Shown here in pieces: positions 32,892 through 44,856 of a stretch of DNA of 64,000 nt. Position 1 is the first letter of the stretch, and every line of letters starts with the position of its first letter. Both the position numbers and the translations under genes were made by a program. Under the pieces are notes generated by a model. It ran no database searches. It was given only the letters and a program-made list of their open reading frames with translations, and had not been told where the DNA came from. Source of the DNA: Brachypodium distachyon (lineage: Eukaryota; Streptophyta; Magnoliopsida; Poales; Poaceae); contig NC_016132.3 of assembly GCF_000005505.3 (NCBI RefSeq), forward strand, positions 19,458,501 to 19,522,500, given 5' to 3'.

Positions 32892-35800
32892 TCAGTTCTT
32901 GCACCCGCCGTCATCTTCGTGGCCAGCATCAGTAGCACCAACACGGCGGACGAGGAGGCGTAGCCCGAACTCCGGCTCGATGATGAGGCGGAACGCGGGG
33001 GAGTGCCGGTAGTCGGGCGAGAGCGCGAACTGGAACCTGGCGAGCACGACGGCCAGCAGCGTCTTGACCTCGACGATGGCCAGGTTCTGCCCGAGGCACG
33101 TCCGCGCGCCGAGCCCGAACGGCATGAAGGACGCCTGCGGGTGCTTGCACGCGGCCGCCACGCCGTCCCTGAACCTCCCGGGGTCGAACCGGCGCGCCGT
33201 GGGGCCCCAGGACGCCGCGTCGTGGTGCATCGCGGACACCGGCACGAAGATGTACGTGCCCCTGGGCACGCGCCGCGCGCCCAGGGACATGTCCCGGAAC
33301 GCCTCGCGCACCACGAAGGACGACGGCGGGAACAGCCGCAGCGTCTCCTGCACCACCATGCCCAGCGTCTTCATCCTCGACACAGCCTCGAAGTCCGGCG
33401 CCAGGGGATCCCCGGCGCCGGTGCCGGTGCCGGTGCCGAGGACGTCGAGGACCTCGGCGCGCGCCTTGTCCTGCCAGTCCGGGTGCGCGGCGAGCAGCAT
33501 GAGGCACCAGGTGGCGGTGACGGCGCTCGTCTCGTGCCCCGCGAAGTAGATGTTCTTGCAGTTGTCCACCACGAAGTCGTCCGGCCGGGGCTGCCCGCTG
33601 CTGTTGTCGATGATGGATCCAAGGAAGTCGCGCGGCTCATCATTCTCATTCTCAGCGCGTCCGGCGCCACGGCGTGCACGCCCCCTGGCCAGCTCCAGGA
33701 TGAGGGAGTGGATCTCCTTTGTCAGCCGCCAGACGCGGCGGTTCTTGGCCGTGGGCACGTAGCGCAGCGAAGGCACGGCGAAGATGACGCTGGGCTCGGA
33801 CATGAGCCCGGAGAGCGCCCGGAGCCGGAGGAAGATCTCGCGGCCCCGGGAGTAGTCGCCCCCGAAGCAGGCCCGGGAGATCACGTCGAAGGAGAAGCTC
33901 CGGATGTCGCCGTCCACGTCCACCACGGCCACGCCCTTGGAGCCGCCGGCGGCGTCGACGGCGGCATCCCAGGAGCGTAGCAGGGGCTGCGCGGCGTCCA
34001 CCATGAGCCCCACCATGCCTCTCACCTTGGCCATGTAGAACTCGGGCGCGATCACCTTGCGCTGCCGCGCCCAGCAGGCGCCGTTGGTCTTGAGGACGCC
34101 CGCGCCGAAGAGCGGCTCCTGGCCCTTCTGCAGGTACGTCGGCTTGCCCAGGTCGAGGGACACGCACCGCCCGATCTCGCTGATCAGCTCCGGGTCCGTC
34201 ACGTACAGCGCCGGGCGCCGGCGCAGCCAGTACAGGTACGTGTCACCTGCACAATTCACAGAGTTTTCAACATGGAAAAATCGTCAGCTTTTTTTTCGGC
34301 ATCTAAAGAAAACAAAAGAAATTGCCATCTGAAAGTGCTTTTGGGCCTCGAGAGTTTCATTTTGATCTTGTTGGGCCTGCGCTCTGAAGCTTGGGCTGCG
34401 CGGCTCAGCTGTTGGGTCGGGCTGTTATTTCTTTCGATCGGGCTGTTTTTCTTCCATCGTGGGCCGTTTAAAGGAATTGAAGTAGGAAACCCGTTTGAAT
34501 TTTTTTTTGAGTCAAACAGTAGCGAAGCTTAATTATACACTTGCATGTGATGTGTGCGCTTATCTCCGGCACAGTGGGGAAGGCCAACGGCCAACCAAGC
34601 TAGCTGTAGCAAATTCTGGTCAAAGCTACAGATTCCTGGTCGAACTGTTCCGTGGTACTCACGGCAAGGAGATTCCCCCTCCCGCTCTTCAAAAGAGAAG
34701 AGAAAGATTCCTCAATTAATCAAAGGAGATCAGATCAGTAGTGTACTCCAACCGCCTAACTACTAGCAGCACTAGCACTAGCTAGAATGCCAAGCCGGCC
34801 GTTTTCTTGCGGCCCTGGTCAGTTGTTGGGATTCGATGCGCCGTAAGTTCATTTCTTAATTAACCGCAACATACATCTGCGCAAGCCAGTTGACTTTGCA
34901 GGTTCATGCGTTACCACCCCTCACTTTGCCAGAGCAATACAGACCATCCGTTCCACGTAAGCGATCGACATCTGGTACTTTGCTGGTAAATATATTTTCC
35001 ATATAATATTTTGCTAAAAGATCGATTACCAAACTAATACTCCTCCATCCCAAAATAAGTGACGTGAATTTGTATTAAAATGTATAAATTATACGTCATT
35101 TATTTTAGAACGGGTGAGTATAACAAAGAAAGTGACTTTTTTTTTGACACGACAAAGAAAGTGACTTTGAGAAACGGAGGAAGGCCAGGCCTTGAAAAGT
35201 TTATTTATTCCACTTGGATCTCGCGCGATCGAGCTCAATTAATCAGTAAAGCAAAGTTCACACGTACAGTACAGTACGTGCGTCAAGCTTAGCTGGTCAT
35301 ATGCATATGCATGTACGATGGTGGAGAAATAGCCAGCGAGTACAGCTAGCTAGACAGGCACTTTTGGCCAGCCAGGCAGGCCGCAACCACCGTGCATGAA
35401 CGAACGTACGAACGTAGTAGCCATTGGGAAATGCATGCAACCGTCAAGCATGTGCCACAGACGACCATATATGCACATACATATACAAAGATAGTAGCTC
35501 TATAGCTAGCTATATAGCTAATGTCTCAGATCAAATGACTTGGCAAAAAACAGAAAGGAAAGGAAATTAGATGCATGCATGTTTTCCTATACTGCGATCG
35601 AAGTGAGGCTTTATCTAGAGCTAGCTCGACAGGTTTATCTATCTATCTAGCCGTTAATTTAGGGCAAGGTACGCACGCGTGATGCTTCTCCAATTCGATC
35701 TAGCTCCATGTGGAGGTCCTGACTATATATATATATAGCTGTAATTTAGGGAGAGATCAGATGCAAGTACGGATCAAAGATGCAAGAGAAAATGGTTGGT

Positions 35801-38453
35801 CTGAAGTTGTGAGCAGGAGCAGTACACTGCACAGCATGCATGAATGATCCTGTCGCCTGGACTGTACTAGAGCTAGCCCTAGCTGATCTAGCTAGCTATA
35901 GCTAGGTAGGTTGGGAGTAACGGCCTAGCTAGCTAGCTACTAGCTAGTAGCTACTCGATCCATCGATGGCACCGGCCGTACGAAGAGGAGGGATGCAGCT
36001 AGCCATAGCATGTGGACTTGACATACTTTGATGTACAGTGGGGGACACGTGCGTGCGTGCGTACGTACTGGGCCAGCTCGTACGTACGTACGTGGAATTA
36101 TTTATTTCCAGTCGTTCTTCGAATAATTATTTGTACGTGTGGTATTAATTATTTGTACGTGGAGTAATTTGGTGCCATGTCCATAGCATCATCTAAGGAA
36201 CAAATTAATTAAGACATACAAAATTAATTGTTCCACGTATCCTACGTGGGACGTCATATAAAATTGTCTAGTCAGCGTCTTAGCATGTTAAATTATTTGT
36301 ACATGACATGCAAATGAAAGCGTTGATTCAATTTTTCATAATTAAATTTAAAAATAAAAATTACTAGAATATGCATGATGCGATAGCATGTCTCAGATAC
36401 CTTGATACCTTGCTCCAAGTTCCTATTCCTATCAAGATGTCGACCTCAACAAAATAGATCAGTGCGTGTGCTAAGACAACAAGAAGTTACTTTACAAGCA
36501 CATCATAAAGAAGCTAGCTAGTTTTTGTTCTTAGGATGTCTCTAATCAAATCAGTGTAGGATTTTGATTGTATAGGGCCATAATATATTTGCACAAGATT
36601 TTCACGTTTAACAATTGCAAAGAACCTTGGAAACATAGCATCCATCCAGGGGGGAGCTCTGTAGCTTGATTTTGTGTGCCGGACAGCTCATGGCAGCACC
36701 ACGTACTGATCCTAGCTACATGCCTGTTTTCGGAAAGCGTAGCAGCAGCTGACTATCTCAGTATCTTAATCAATCAAAGGTCAAATGCTAGTTATACTTA
36801 ATTTAATCAGGGCTTTCGTTCAAGTAATGGAACAGCGGCTGATGCTTGCTCTAAAATTTAATCAGGCAGGGGCATGATATGACAGCCGGCCATAAACAAG
36901 CTAAGCTAGGTGCATGCATGCACGGTTGGGGTCGGTCTCACATACTAGTAGTATTATATACCAGCTTAATTGCTCTAGTTAGGATATGGCTGGCATGTCT
37001 GCTTGACACAGATCAGGAAAGGTGCTCTTACGAAAGCAGGTATATATTATAATGATTCCCTTGCTTGGAGAAAAAAATAGTGTACTTGAGTAGTTATACC
37101 GTAGAGAAAAACTGTAAGGCTAATTGCAAAGTTTCGTGCATGTAAGAAATACTTCTACTCCGTAGAGTGATCAGCACCAGCTCATGGACAGTTGATGGAC
37201 CAGAAGTACGTAGTACGTCCATTATGCTAGTAGCTAGCTAACCATGGGTCAAACGGTCCCAAAAGAAAACATGCATATGGCCTGTGCTTATTCTCGTCAG
37301 CAATTAATGCATATGCATGCATGTATTGCCCGTCCATCGTCAGCATGCAGGTTGAGCTCGAAAAGTCACCCCGGCCCTCCTCACGAAAAGAAGAAAAATG
37401 CTAAAGGAAAACGGAATCGGTAATGTCAGCTTGCTAGACTCATCACTTCCGAGCTGTCTAATTAGTCGACTTGGTGGCGTATTAATTAATTATTCCAAAG
37501 GTTTGATCGATCGATCCAGGCGTGCAATTGACTGCGATAGTTCTTATTCCTCACTCACAGTTGCTATCTGTCATTCTCCTATCAACATACTGTTATTTAC
37601 GTACTCTCTATTCTTATTCGTATTCCTATTTGCTCCCTCTCTGATGCTGACTTCGTTGACAACTGAAACTCTCTTTGCTATAAACAAGATATTATCCCCT
37701 CCCGGATCCGATAGCAGTACTCATTTTATATGCAAGTGTTATCAACATATATTTAGCCGCATATTTAAACTCGGCATCTAGTCAACTTGGGAGCTAGGGC
37801 AAAAGCATGCAGCTAGCTGAAGCACTAGTGCAGTTTTACCCATGTGTTCCCTAGCTAGCTTGAGTAGTCAACCCTGAGTGCTTAATTTGTGCAGTAAGAA
37901 CCACTCCTAGCTAGTATAGCATATATCAAAAAACACAAATAAAATGTTCAAAAAATAAATATATTGAGAAACACAAACATATACTAGTGGCACACATGAC
38001 GCAATTAACTGGAGCATGCAAGCAAGGATATATGCAAGTTGAAATGCGAATGAATCAAAAGCCTGTTGTGACGTACTAGCAAGAAACTGAAATCAGTCTG
38101 AACGGATTCTATAAGAGAGAGATCTGGTTACCGTAGGCTTTCCTCCACTTGTCGAAGTAGGGGAAGATTCTCTTGCAGTAGTCGTCGAAGCCATCCCTCC
38201 TGAAGTCATCGTTTCGCGCGCCCGCCGAAGCTCTTGCCTGCATCTCCGGGAGGTTCCCCGACAGCACCGACGACGGCGGCGGCCCGTCGATCCCCTGTCG
38301 CCGGAACGCCTCCCCGACGCGCCGCGGCCAGCTGCTCAGCCACGCCGCCACGCACACGTACGCCGCCGCCGCCGCCGCCGCCACGGCGCAGCATGAGCAC
38401 CCCACGACGGCCGCCATCAGAGACGACGATGACGGCACAAAGTCGTAGCTCAT
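32892..38453 (-). CDS. CYP714D1: Cytochrome P450 CYP714D1 (EUI1), gibberellin-deactivating epoxidase
   Basis: Two exons, 38453-38132 and 34246-32892, joined in phase 1 at GT-AG sites to give 558 residues. The N-terminus has a membrane anchor (about residues 12-38), then WPRRVGEAFRRQGIDGPPPS and FPYFDKWRKAYG, as in rice EUI1. The P450 signatures are present: AGHETS in the I helix, ETLR (K helix), FDPGRF, and the haem loop FGLGARTCLG with the cysteine ligand. Rice EUI1 also has two exons. It epoxidises the 16,17 double bond of non-13-hydroxylated gibberellins in the ER, which limits internode elongation. Orthology is from recalled similarity and not a tree. The stretch LGTGTGTGAGDP comes from a (GGTGCC)n repeat. 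The 3.9-kb intron is large. No lesion is seen. Confidence 0.92.
34247..38131 (-). other. Large intron of EUI1
   Basis: A 3885-bp intron with no ORF of note. It contains a Stowaway MITE (35040-35118). The part at 35300-36120 is remarkably rich in self-complementary tetramers (AGCTAGCT, CGTACGTA, GCATGCATG). Confidence 0.85.
35040..35118. mobile_element. Stowaway MITE (79 bp) in the EUI1 intron
   Basis: The ends are CTCCTCCATCCCAAAATAA and TTATTTTAGAACGGGTGAG, with TA on each side (35038-35039 and 35119-35120). An inner GACGT/ACGTC pair continues the foldback. Confidence 0.87.
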
Positions 38454-38580
38454 CCCTAGCTAGAATGGTCACAAGGGATGGAGAGACGGAGTGTAGTTCT
38501 CTCTCGCTTTCTTTCTTTCTCTGCCGATCTTGGCTTTGTGTATGGGATCTCTCTCTTTCTCTCTGGCCTATGGGGGAGCG

Positions 38581-38589
38581 CTTATATAG
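38581..38589 (-). promoter_or_regulatory. TATA box of EUI1
   Basis: CTATATAAG on the minus strand lies about 130 bases upstream of the EUI1 ATG. The leader between is purine-rich (AGAGAAAGAGAGAG blocks on the sense strand). Confidence 0.7.
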
Positions 38590-41500
38590 ATGTGTGGTGC
38601 GATTGCGCGTAACAGAGAGAGACGTACGCGTTACAGGTACGCTAGCTAGCTTCGGAGCTGAAAACTTAACCCGCAAGGATTATGGTCGGCTGTGAATGGG
38701 TTGGAACGAAGGAGCTATAGCTAGCTAGTACGTGCCACGCTTTCACAGTACATGTGGTCGCCAACACAGGCCATCCTGGCGACCTGCTGCAGACTATAGG
38801 CATGCAACATCCCCATGCTGATGCTGGCCATCCATCCATATGTACTGCATAATTACTCTAGCTTAAGTAGCTGGGCAAGAACGAGATGGCATTTCCGCCG
38901 CGAGTACGTTGTGCCAGAGCAGACAGACAGTACGGCTTAATCAATTGATCAAGCTAATATGCTTCCCTGTATAGGCGCGGTCGTGACAGAATAAAAAATT
39001 TATAGTTCTTTCTGTATGCTAGTAGCTCTCTCCAACCGGGGATCATGCATGTATGTTGTACGTGTATGATTGCACGGCAGGCCGCGACTAATAATCTATT
39101 GCGTAGATACCCCTCGGTCCAACATAAATTAGGGAGATGTGGCTCTCTAAACAATAAATTAGTTTATCTCACGAAACGGAAAGAAAGAAGTAAACTAATA
39201 AATCAGGGCGGTGATGTCATTATTAATTAATTGTTCTCGGAGATAATTATAATCAGGGCCAGTGGTTTATCCTATAGGCCGGTGTAATCAATAATGCAGA
39301 CGCACAAAAATAATACTAATCAGTCAGTAGCTTATTTGGGCAACTACATGTTCTGTCGTTGAAAATCAAGAAGGTGGCCGGTATTCTATATATGCATGCA
39401 ATTATTTCAGGGGATCCTTTTTTTATATATTATTGAAATGTGTGTACGTAGCGTGTTTAAGTTGCAAAGGTTGACGGCAACATTACATAGTTTCAGGTCA
39501 TATGGGGGACCAGCCGGTGGTTTGCTTTGAGAGGTAAACCGGAACATCTTTACTGTAAGTGTCTGTAACGACCGTAGTGTTGCTTTTATTTAATTTGCTT
39601 GTGGCGTGGTACACTGGACCTCTTCTCCCGTTCATATATAATTGGTGCCTGTGTACATTGGTTGTTGAAAAGTATCCAAATTCAAATGACCCGGTTCCAT
39701 CGAACACGAGAGCGGCGCAGCAGGGGCTAGCTAGCTCTGCTATACTGCCATACGTGTAATCGTGTACGACTCATGATTTTCGCCGGAAAACCTGTAGTGA
39801 TCAGGCGGCGTGGTACACTGGACATCTTCTCCCGTACGTCCTTCTTGTGTCCATCGATCCATGCGTCTTCCACAAAGATTTTCTTTCGGTGACAGGCAAA
39901 TTAACGTACATGTTAAATAGCGATGTGTCATTACTGAATTGTCAGTATCAAAGCTCCACGATTCGTGTCTTCTACTGTTACGGTTAATTTGCTTCCCCGC
40001 GCGCGCCCGTGGCTGTCGGTCTCGATCGAGTTATTGACTAGCGGGATACTCCATAGAGAATGATCGATAATCGGGGTTCGGAATTTCGGATCGAGGACAG
40101 CAATCATACGTGCGGCATACGCGGACGCGACATCATCGAAGGAATCCGTACGTACGTGGTACGTCAGTACGTGCGCTTGGCACCCACAAAAGAAGAAGAA
40201 GCTAATTCGGGCGGGTCATGAGTCATGACTGAAATCAAAGGAGCAGAGAATTTTGATTTATCTCCTCGATCGATCGTCCAGCAGCGCTGTGAGAGCTAGC
40301 TAGCGCGGCACATGCATGCATGCGTGCATCAGCGCGCCGAGATCGGTCGTGACGATAATCTGGTGATGAACGGAACACGACCTATCCGAACGCATGCATC
40401 CTGAAGCAAAACAGGCAACGCACTGCGCGCGGCGCAGGCTCTCTCCTGCGAAGTCGTGTCAGATCATGTATATATCCGCCACTGCACCGAAGAAAGGGAA
40501 GCTATAAAGTCACTTTATGTTACGGTGAGAGAATATCCTCACGACGGATCGATTGAGAGCTACCACGAAGTTCCGCGTGTCTTACGTATACGTGCAACGT
40601 CTTGACGATCCCGGCCGAGCACGGCATCAATTTTAGTACGCTGTGTGCGTGGCCGATTCTGGAGGCTACGTACGCAAGTCAATTTGTTGCGCCGTACGTA
40701 CGTCGAGTGCTCCCTTCCAGCGAGCGCCGTCAGTTCGTCGATCGGCGCCCGCTGTAGTGTCGTGGGCTTAGTCAAACGGCAACGAGCGAAGGAAGTCATC
40801 TATCTATACCGAATCGGGGACGTACTCTGAACGTGTACGGATTCTTTTTTATGATTATTTTGTCAGCATTTCCGACTTGCGTGCCTCGACTAAGTTTGCG
40901 TTTTGGACAATACTATTGAGATGACTACTATGGACTTTCGGTGCACAAGGTGGTTATGACGATGTAATACAGGAGTATGTTCATTGCTGTAGTACTTGAA
41001 AACAAAGGAATTTGTCTCAAGGTAAAAATGGAAGGCGAACCAAATTCAAGTTAGTTGAACTGTTGAACACCACATGACTTATGCCAGAGGATCTTCCCCG
41101 CAAGAGTTCGGTATCGCTTGTTTATTGTATTTTACTTCTTACTTGCATTTTGATTTGTAACATCAACCATAATTCAAGCACTTTAAAAAAAATGTTTACA
41201 GAAAATTCAGTGGAATTTTAATCTATCGACCAGGTAGCTAAGGACAGGAATAACCAGAAAGAAATTCTACTGTCTAAATAGGTTCAAGTTTCCCCACTGA
41301 AAACAGGGATACGAGAGATCATTTTATACAAATCGACCAATCTTTACACTCGGCCCATGCATGGCTTTATGCAATCTAGCAGGTTCCGCAGAAAGTCGTC
41401 CCATAAAACCCACATAATGTAAACCTGAAAACAGTTTTAAGGGAACATATCCCTTAAACTAGTATAGTTTTATGGCACATCACGGGCTCGGGAGATTAAT

Positions 41501-41604
41501 TTGGCGGTGGCGGACGCATCGTGAAGACGGAAGAAATAAGGAGTCAGACATTTAAATGGTTGCTGGAGTCCTAAATATAGCGCAAGGACGGAAATTGTGG
41601 TGAC
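38590..41604. other. Intergenic region upstream of EUI1
   Basis: No gene was recognised on either strand. The sequence has short ACGT/CGTACGTA-rich patches, and the part next to EUI1 should contain its promoter. Confidence 0.45.
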
Positions 41605-42190
41605 TGTTATGAAATATTAATGTGGATGTTCATAACCCCTATACCATCAAAGTTATAACCTTCTACTTTAATGGTGTAACTCTCCTAACATCAATGCTTG
41701 TAACTCAATCTCACATGTATGGCTATATATATGAGAGCTTATGTATTGGAAAGGCAATAAGAATTTTCTAATTTCATGTCTCACTTTCTCCATTCTATAT
41801 ATTCCCTTACATTACAAGTAGTTATTTTATAACATGTTATCAGCACGACTGGCTCTAAAAGCTATCAAGAACTAGGTAAGAAACTTTACGTTGATCGTAA
41901 TGTTATTTTTGTGCACTACACGACGTCCCAGTTGTGAAGACAGATAAACTGTCAGGAAAAGTGGCCTTTGCCGGCAGATAGTGTGCCCCGAAAAAAGTGG
42001 TAAGACATTATCTTTTGTATTTGTTTCTATATTTTGTTCTTGCGCGATTGTTTGAATTTTGCAATCTATATATTTTGTGTTTGCTATGTCGAATCTTGCT
42101 AAGATAGATTTTGCGACTCTGGATATTTCGGGCAAGAATTACTTGTCATGGGTGCTAGATGCTGAAACTCACATGAATGCCAATGGGGTT
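41605..42190 (+). mobile_element. Ale/Retrofit-type Copia fragment (LTR, primer site, start of gag)
   Basis: A 230-bp LTR (41605-41834) begins TGTTATGAAA and ends TTATAACA. It is followed directly by TGTTATCAGCACGAC (41835), the primer-site type of the Ale lineage. From ATG 42086 the frame encodes KIDFATLDISGKNYLSW and LDAETHMNANG, the Gag start typical of Ale elements. It is cut off within ~110 bases by the 5'-truncated SIRE-type LTR. The exact junction, between about 42185 and 42205, cannot be fixed by eye. Confidence 0.8.
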
Positions 42191-42548
42191 GGTGTTGTTG
42201 TGAGAGCTCATCCCACCTTTGTGGTGTGGTGAGTTGGAGAATAGAGTGAGCCTTCGTGGCGTCTCTACCTTTGTGGTAGAGCACTCCTCCAAACGGAAAC
42301 GTTCACCGATCCCAATAGGTGGAACTCCGGTGAAATCTTCGTCTCCACGTGTGGTATAATTTCCCCTTACATTCTTGCTATCTATTGTTGCTTCGGCTAT
42401 TGCATTTCATTCTAGGGTTGCATTCACTTTAAAGAATCTAGTAAACCCTAGGATTAAGTGTCTGTATCTTTCAAGAAAAGAAAAATAAAAGCTAAAATTT
42501 GTTAGTCTCCTATTCACCCCCCCTCTAGTCGACCATACCGATTTTTCA
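42190..42548 (+). repeat. 5' LTR remnant of the SIRE-type element
   Basis: Only the 3' ~350 bp remain. It ends in TTTTTCA after a C-run and is followed by the primer site. Its start does not match the first 140 bp of the 3' LTR (57366-57505), so the 5' part has been lost. Confidence 0.7.
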
Positions 42549-42550
42549 AT

Positions 42551-42563
42551 TGGTATCAGAGCC
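42551..42563 (+). other. Primer binding site of the SIRE-type element
   Basis: TGGTATCAGAGCC lies two bases after the LTR end, complementary to initiator methionine tRNA. Confidence 0.87.
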
Positions 42564-44856
42564 TCATCTCTTAATTAGGGCTTTATCGCTCTTAAGAGTA
42601 GCCGGCAATGATGGGGAAACCACTGTGAAACCCCAAGAAACTGAGGTGATAGATGATAATGCTCCACTAACTTTTAAATCCATCAAATTGCTTTTGGATA
42701 GCATGCAAAAAGTTATTCTAGATAGTGTGGACAAAAAGATTAGAGAGCACCTACCTAAAAAAGCCTCCTCTTCTTCTACCGAGCCCTTCCATGCCAAGTC
42801 GCCAAGTGCGGTGGATTTGACTAAGAAAGATTCGGATGCCGAAGCCCGTAACAAGGCTAAGGCTATCGAAGAGAGTGCTACCAAATCGCAAGGTAGGGGT
42901 GGCTATGGGTTGTATAGGGAGGTGGCCCCACCAACTCAATATAATCATCGCCACCGTAATTTGCCACCTATGTATAACCAAGGTGAACCCACATGCTAAC
43001 CTCTACTAATTACGTTGATTAGTTTCATTCCATGAGGACTCACTTCAAGAGCACATCGACGGAGTTGTGCAGAATTGTTGATGAAGGTTACTTTGTTTAT
43101 GATCCAAAGAACATGTCGCCAAGAGAGTATGTGGACAATCAATTCAATGAGCATGCCATTGGAATACTCCTAAAGGCTCTACCCTTGGAGTATAGAACTT
43201 TTGTCCGTGGTGTTGATTTTGCTAGAGATGCTTGGAAGCTCATTGGTGACCACTTTGACAACAATGAGAGTGTCAAGAAGTCAAAGTTTGAAGTGGTCAT
43301 CAACGAATACAAAAATTTCTTCATGAAGGATGGAGAGGTTTCGGATGAGCTATATAGGAGAGTCATCACTCTTGGAGCCAAGATGAAGGACCATGAAAGT
43401 CGTGACATCAATGATGAATGGTTCAAGCGCCTATTCATAGAAGCCATCTCCCCACACCGAGAGGTTCATGCCACAATGATTAAGCAAATAACGAACTACT
43501 ATAGCTTGACTCCAAGTCAAGTGATGGGAGAGTTTGTGGCTATGAATATCCTTAAGAATACCTCCGAGGACAACCTCGTTCGCGCCAAGTTTCTCTCACA
43601 AAGCTCAAACCTTACTTTGAAGGCCAACATGACTCCCACCTCAACTCCATGTGAAGCACCCCAACAAGAAGAGGTTGAGATCACGAAAGAAAATTGCAAC
43701 TATGAGTTTAGTGATCACATGGCTCTTGTGGCTCAAGCTTTTTGGAAGAACAAGAAGTTTGTCAAGACCAACACCTTCAACCCCAACAACTTCTACAACA
43801 ACAGGGGAGCTTCAAGCTCCAAGTACAAAGGTCAAAGATCTCATAAATGTTATAATTGTGGTAACAATGACCGTTTCGTTGCATAGTGTATTTATGAGAA
43901 GAGGGAGGAGAATGGTGGTCGCCTTATCCTTAAGCGGCAGACCAAGCCCTCCTTCCACAAGAAGCCAACGAAGAAGAGGCAACCAAGAATGCTTCTTGTT
44001 CAAGAAGAATATACTTCGGGTGACAAAGATGATGATGAGGAAGAGTCCACGGAGAAGGCGAACATTGCAATAGCTCCTTCACTTCCATCTCTCTTCGACT
44101 CCCCCAATGAGAACAAGAACCACTCACCCAAGTGCCTCATAGCCAAGACCTCCTCGGTAATCCCTCCTCCCACCAAGCATGTCATTGCTAAGAGTCTATC
44201 TCTATTTGATTGTGTGGAGGAGAGTAGTGTTGTTAAGCATAACATGAATAAGTTCGAGATCTTCATGGCAAGCTTGGAAGGTGAGACCAAAAAGAGGTTT
44301 GAGGATCTCTTGGAAAAACTAGGTGAAGCTCAAGCTATTATTGAAAAACATGATGAGCTAATGGATGAAAAGATAAGACTTGAGTGTGTTGCCGCTCATG
44401 AGATTACGGAGCTTAATGAAGCTCTTGAGGAAGAACAAGCAAATAGGGAAGCAATTGAGGAGTCACTTTCTAAGGAACTTGCTAAAGTTAAAGATTGCTA
44501 TGATAATGCTATTTCCCTTGTTAATGAGTACTTGGGCAGGATATGTGAAGTTGAGAATGGTCATAGGAACCTACTTGAGAACTTTCACAAACTTGGAAAG
44601 GATCAAAAGTCCTTGACAAGTGATTACAAGTCTCTCAAAGAGTCTTGTGATCATCTTCTATATTCTCTTGTTAAGGAATTAATTTCTAATGATAAAGATG
44701 CTTCAACTAACCCTTATTGTAAGCATACATTTTTAATTGAGTAGAATGCTAGGTTGAATGTTCAACTTGAAAAGGGCCTAGCCACTTGCTTCCAAGGGGA
44801 GAAGAACCTCCATGATCTTTTGAATGATCATAGAAAAGCTTTTGGATTGGAGGGAA
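42564..44856 (+). pseudogene. SIRE-type gag
   Basis: Three adjoining frames form a long Gag. 42564-42999 encodes a charged N-terminal part. A TGG-to-TAG-type stop lies just before MRTHFKSTSTELCRIVDEGY (43032). 43032-43886 carries the UBN2-like capsid domain (EYRTFVRGVDFARDAW) and a damaged zinc knuckle (CYNCGNND), with a premature TAG at 43884. 43989-44744 encodes a coiled-coil-rich C-terminal region (EALEEEQANREAIEESLSKE), a feature of the long SIRE-type Gag. The remainder is cut by an Angela solo LTR at 44857 and resumes at 46557. The first codon is not clear: no in-frame ATG is evident near the primer site. Confidence 0.83.

Noticed and set aside
32929..34167. Long ORFs antisense or out of frame to the P450
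   Set aside because: The P450 frame has all expected motifs. The other frames are by-products of its ~70 percent GC coding sequence.
37398..37781. 127-codon ORF in the EUI1 intron
   Set aside because: It has no recognisable domain, lies on the opposite strand within an intron, and has low-complexity hydrophobic content typical of AT-rich random frames.
41835..41849. tRNA-like sequence TGTTATCAGCACGAC
   Set aside because: It directly follows an LTR end and is a primer binding site, not a tRNA gene. No complete tRNA cloverleaf was noticed anywhere in the window.
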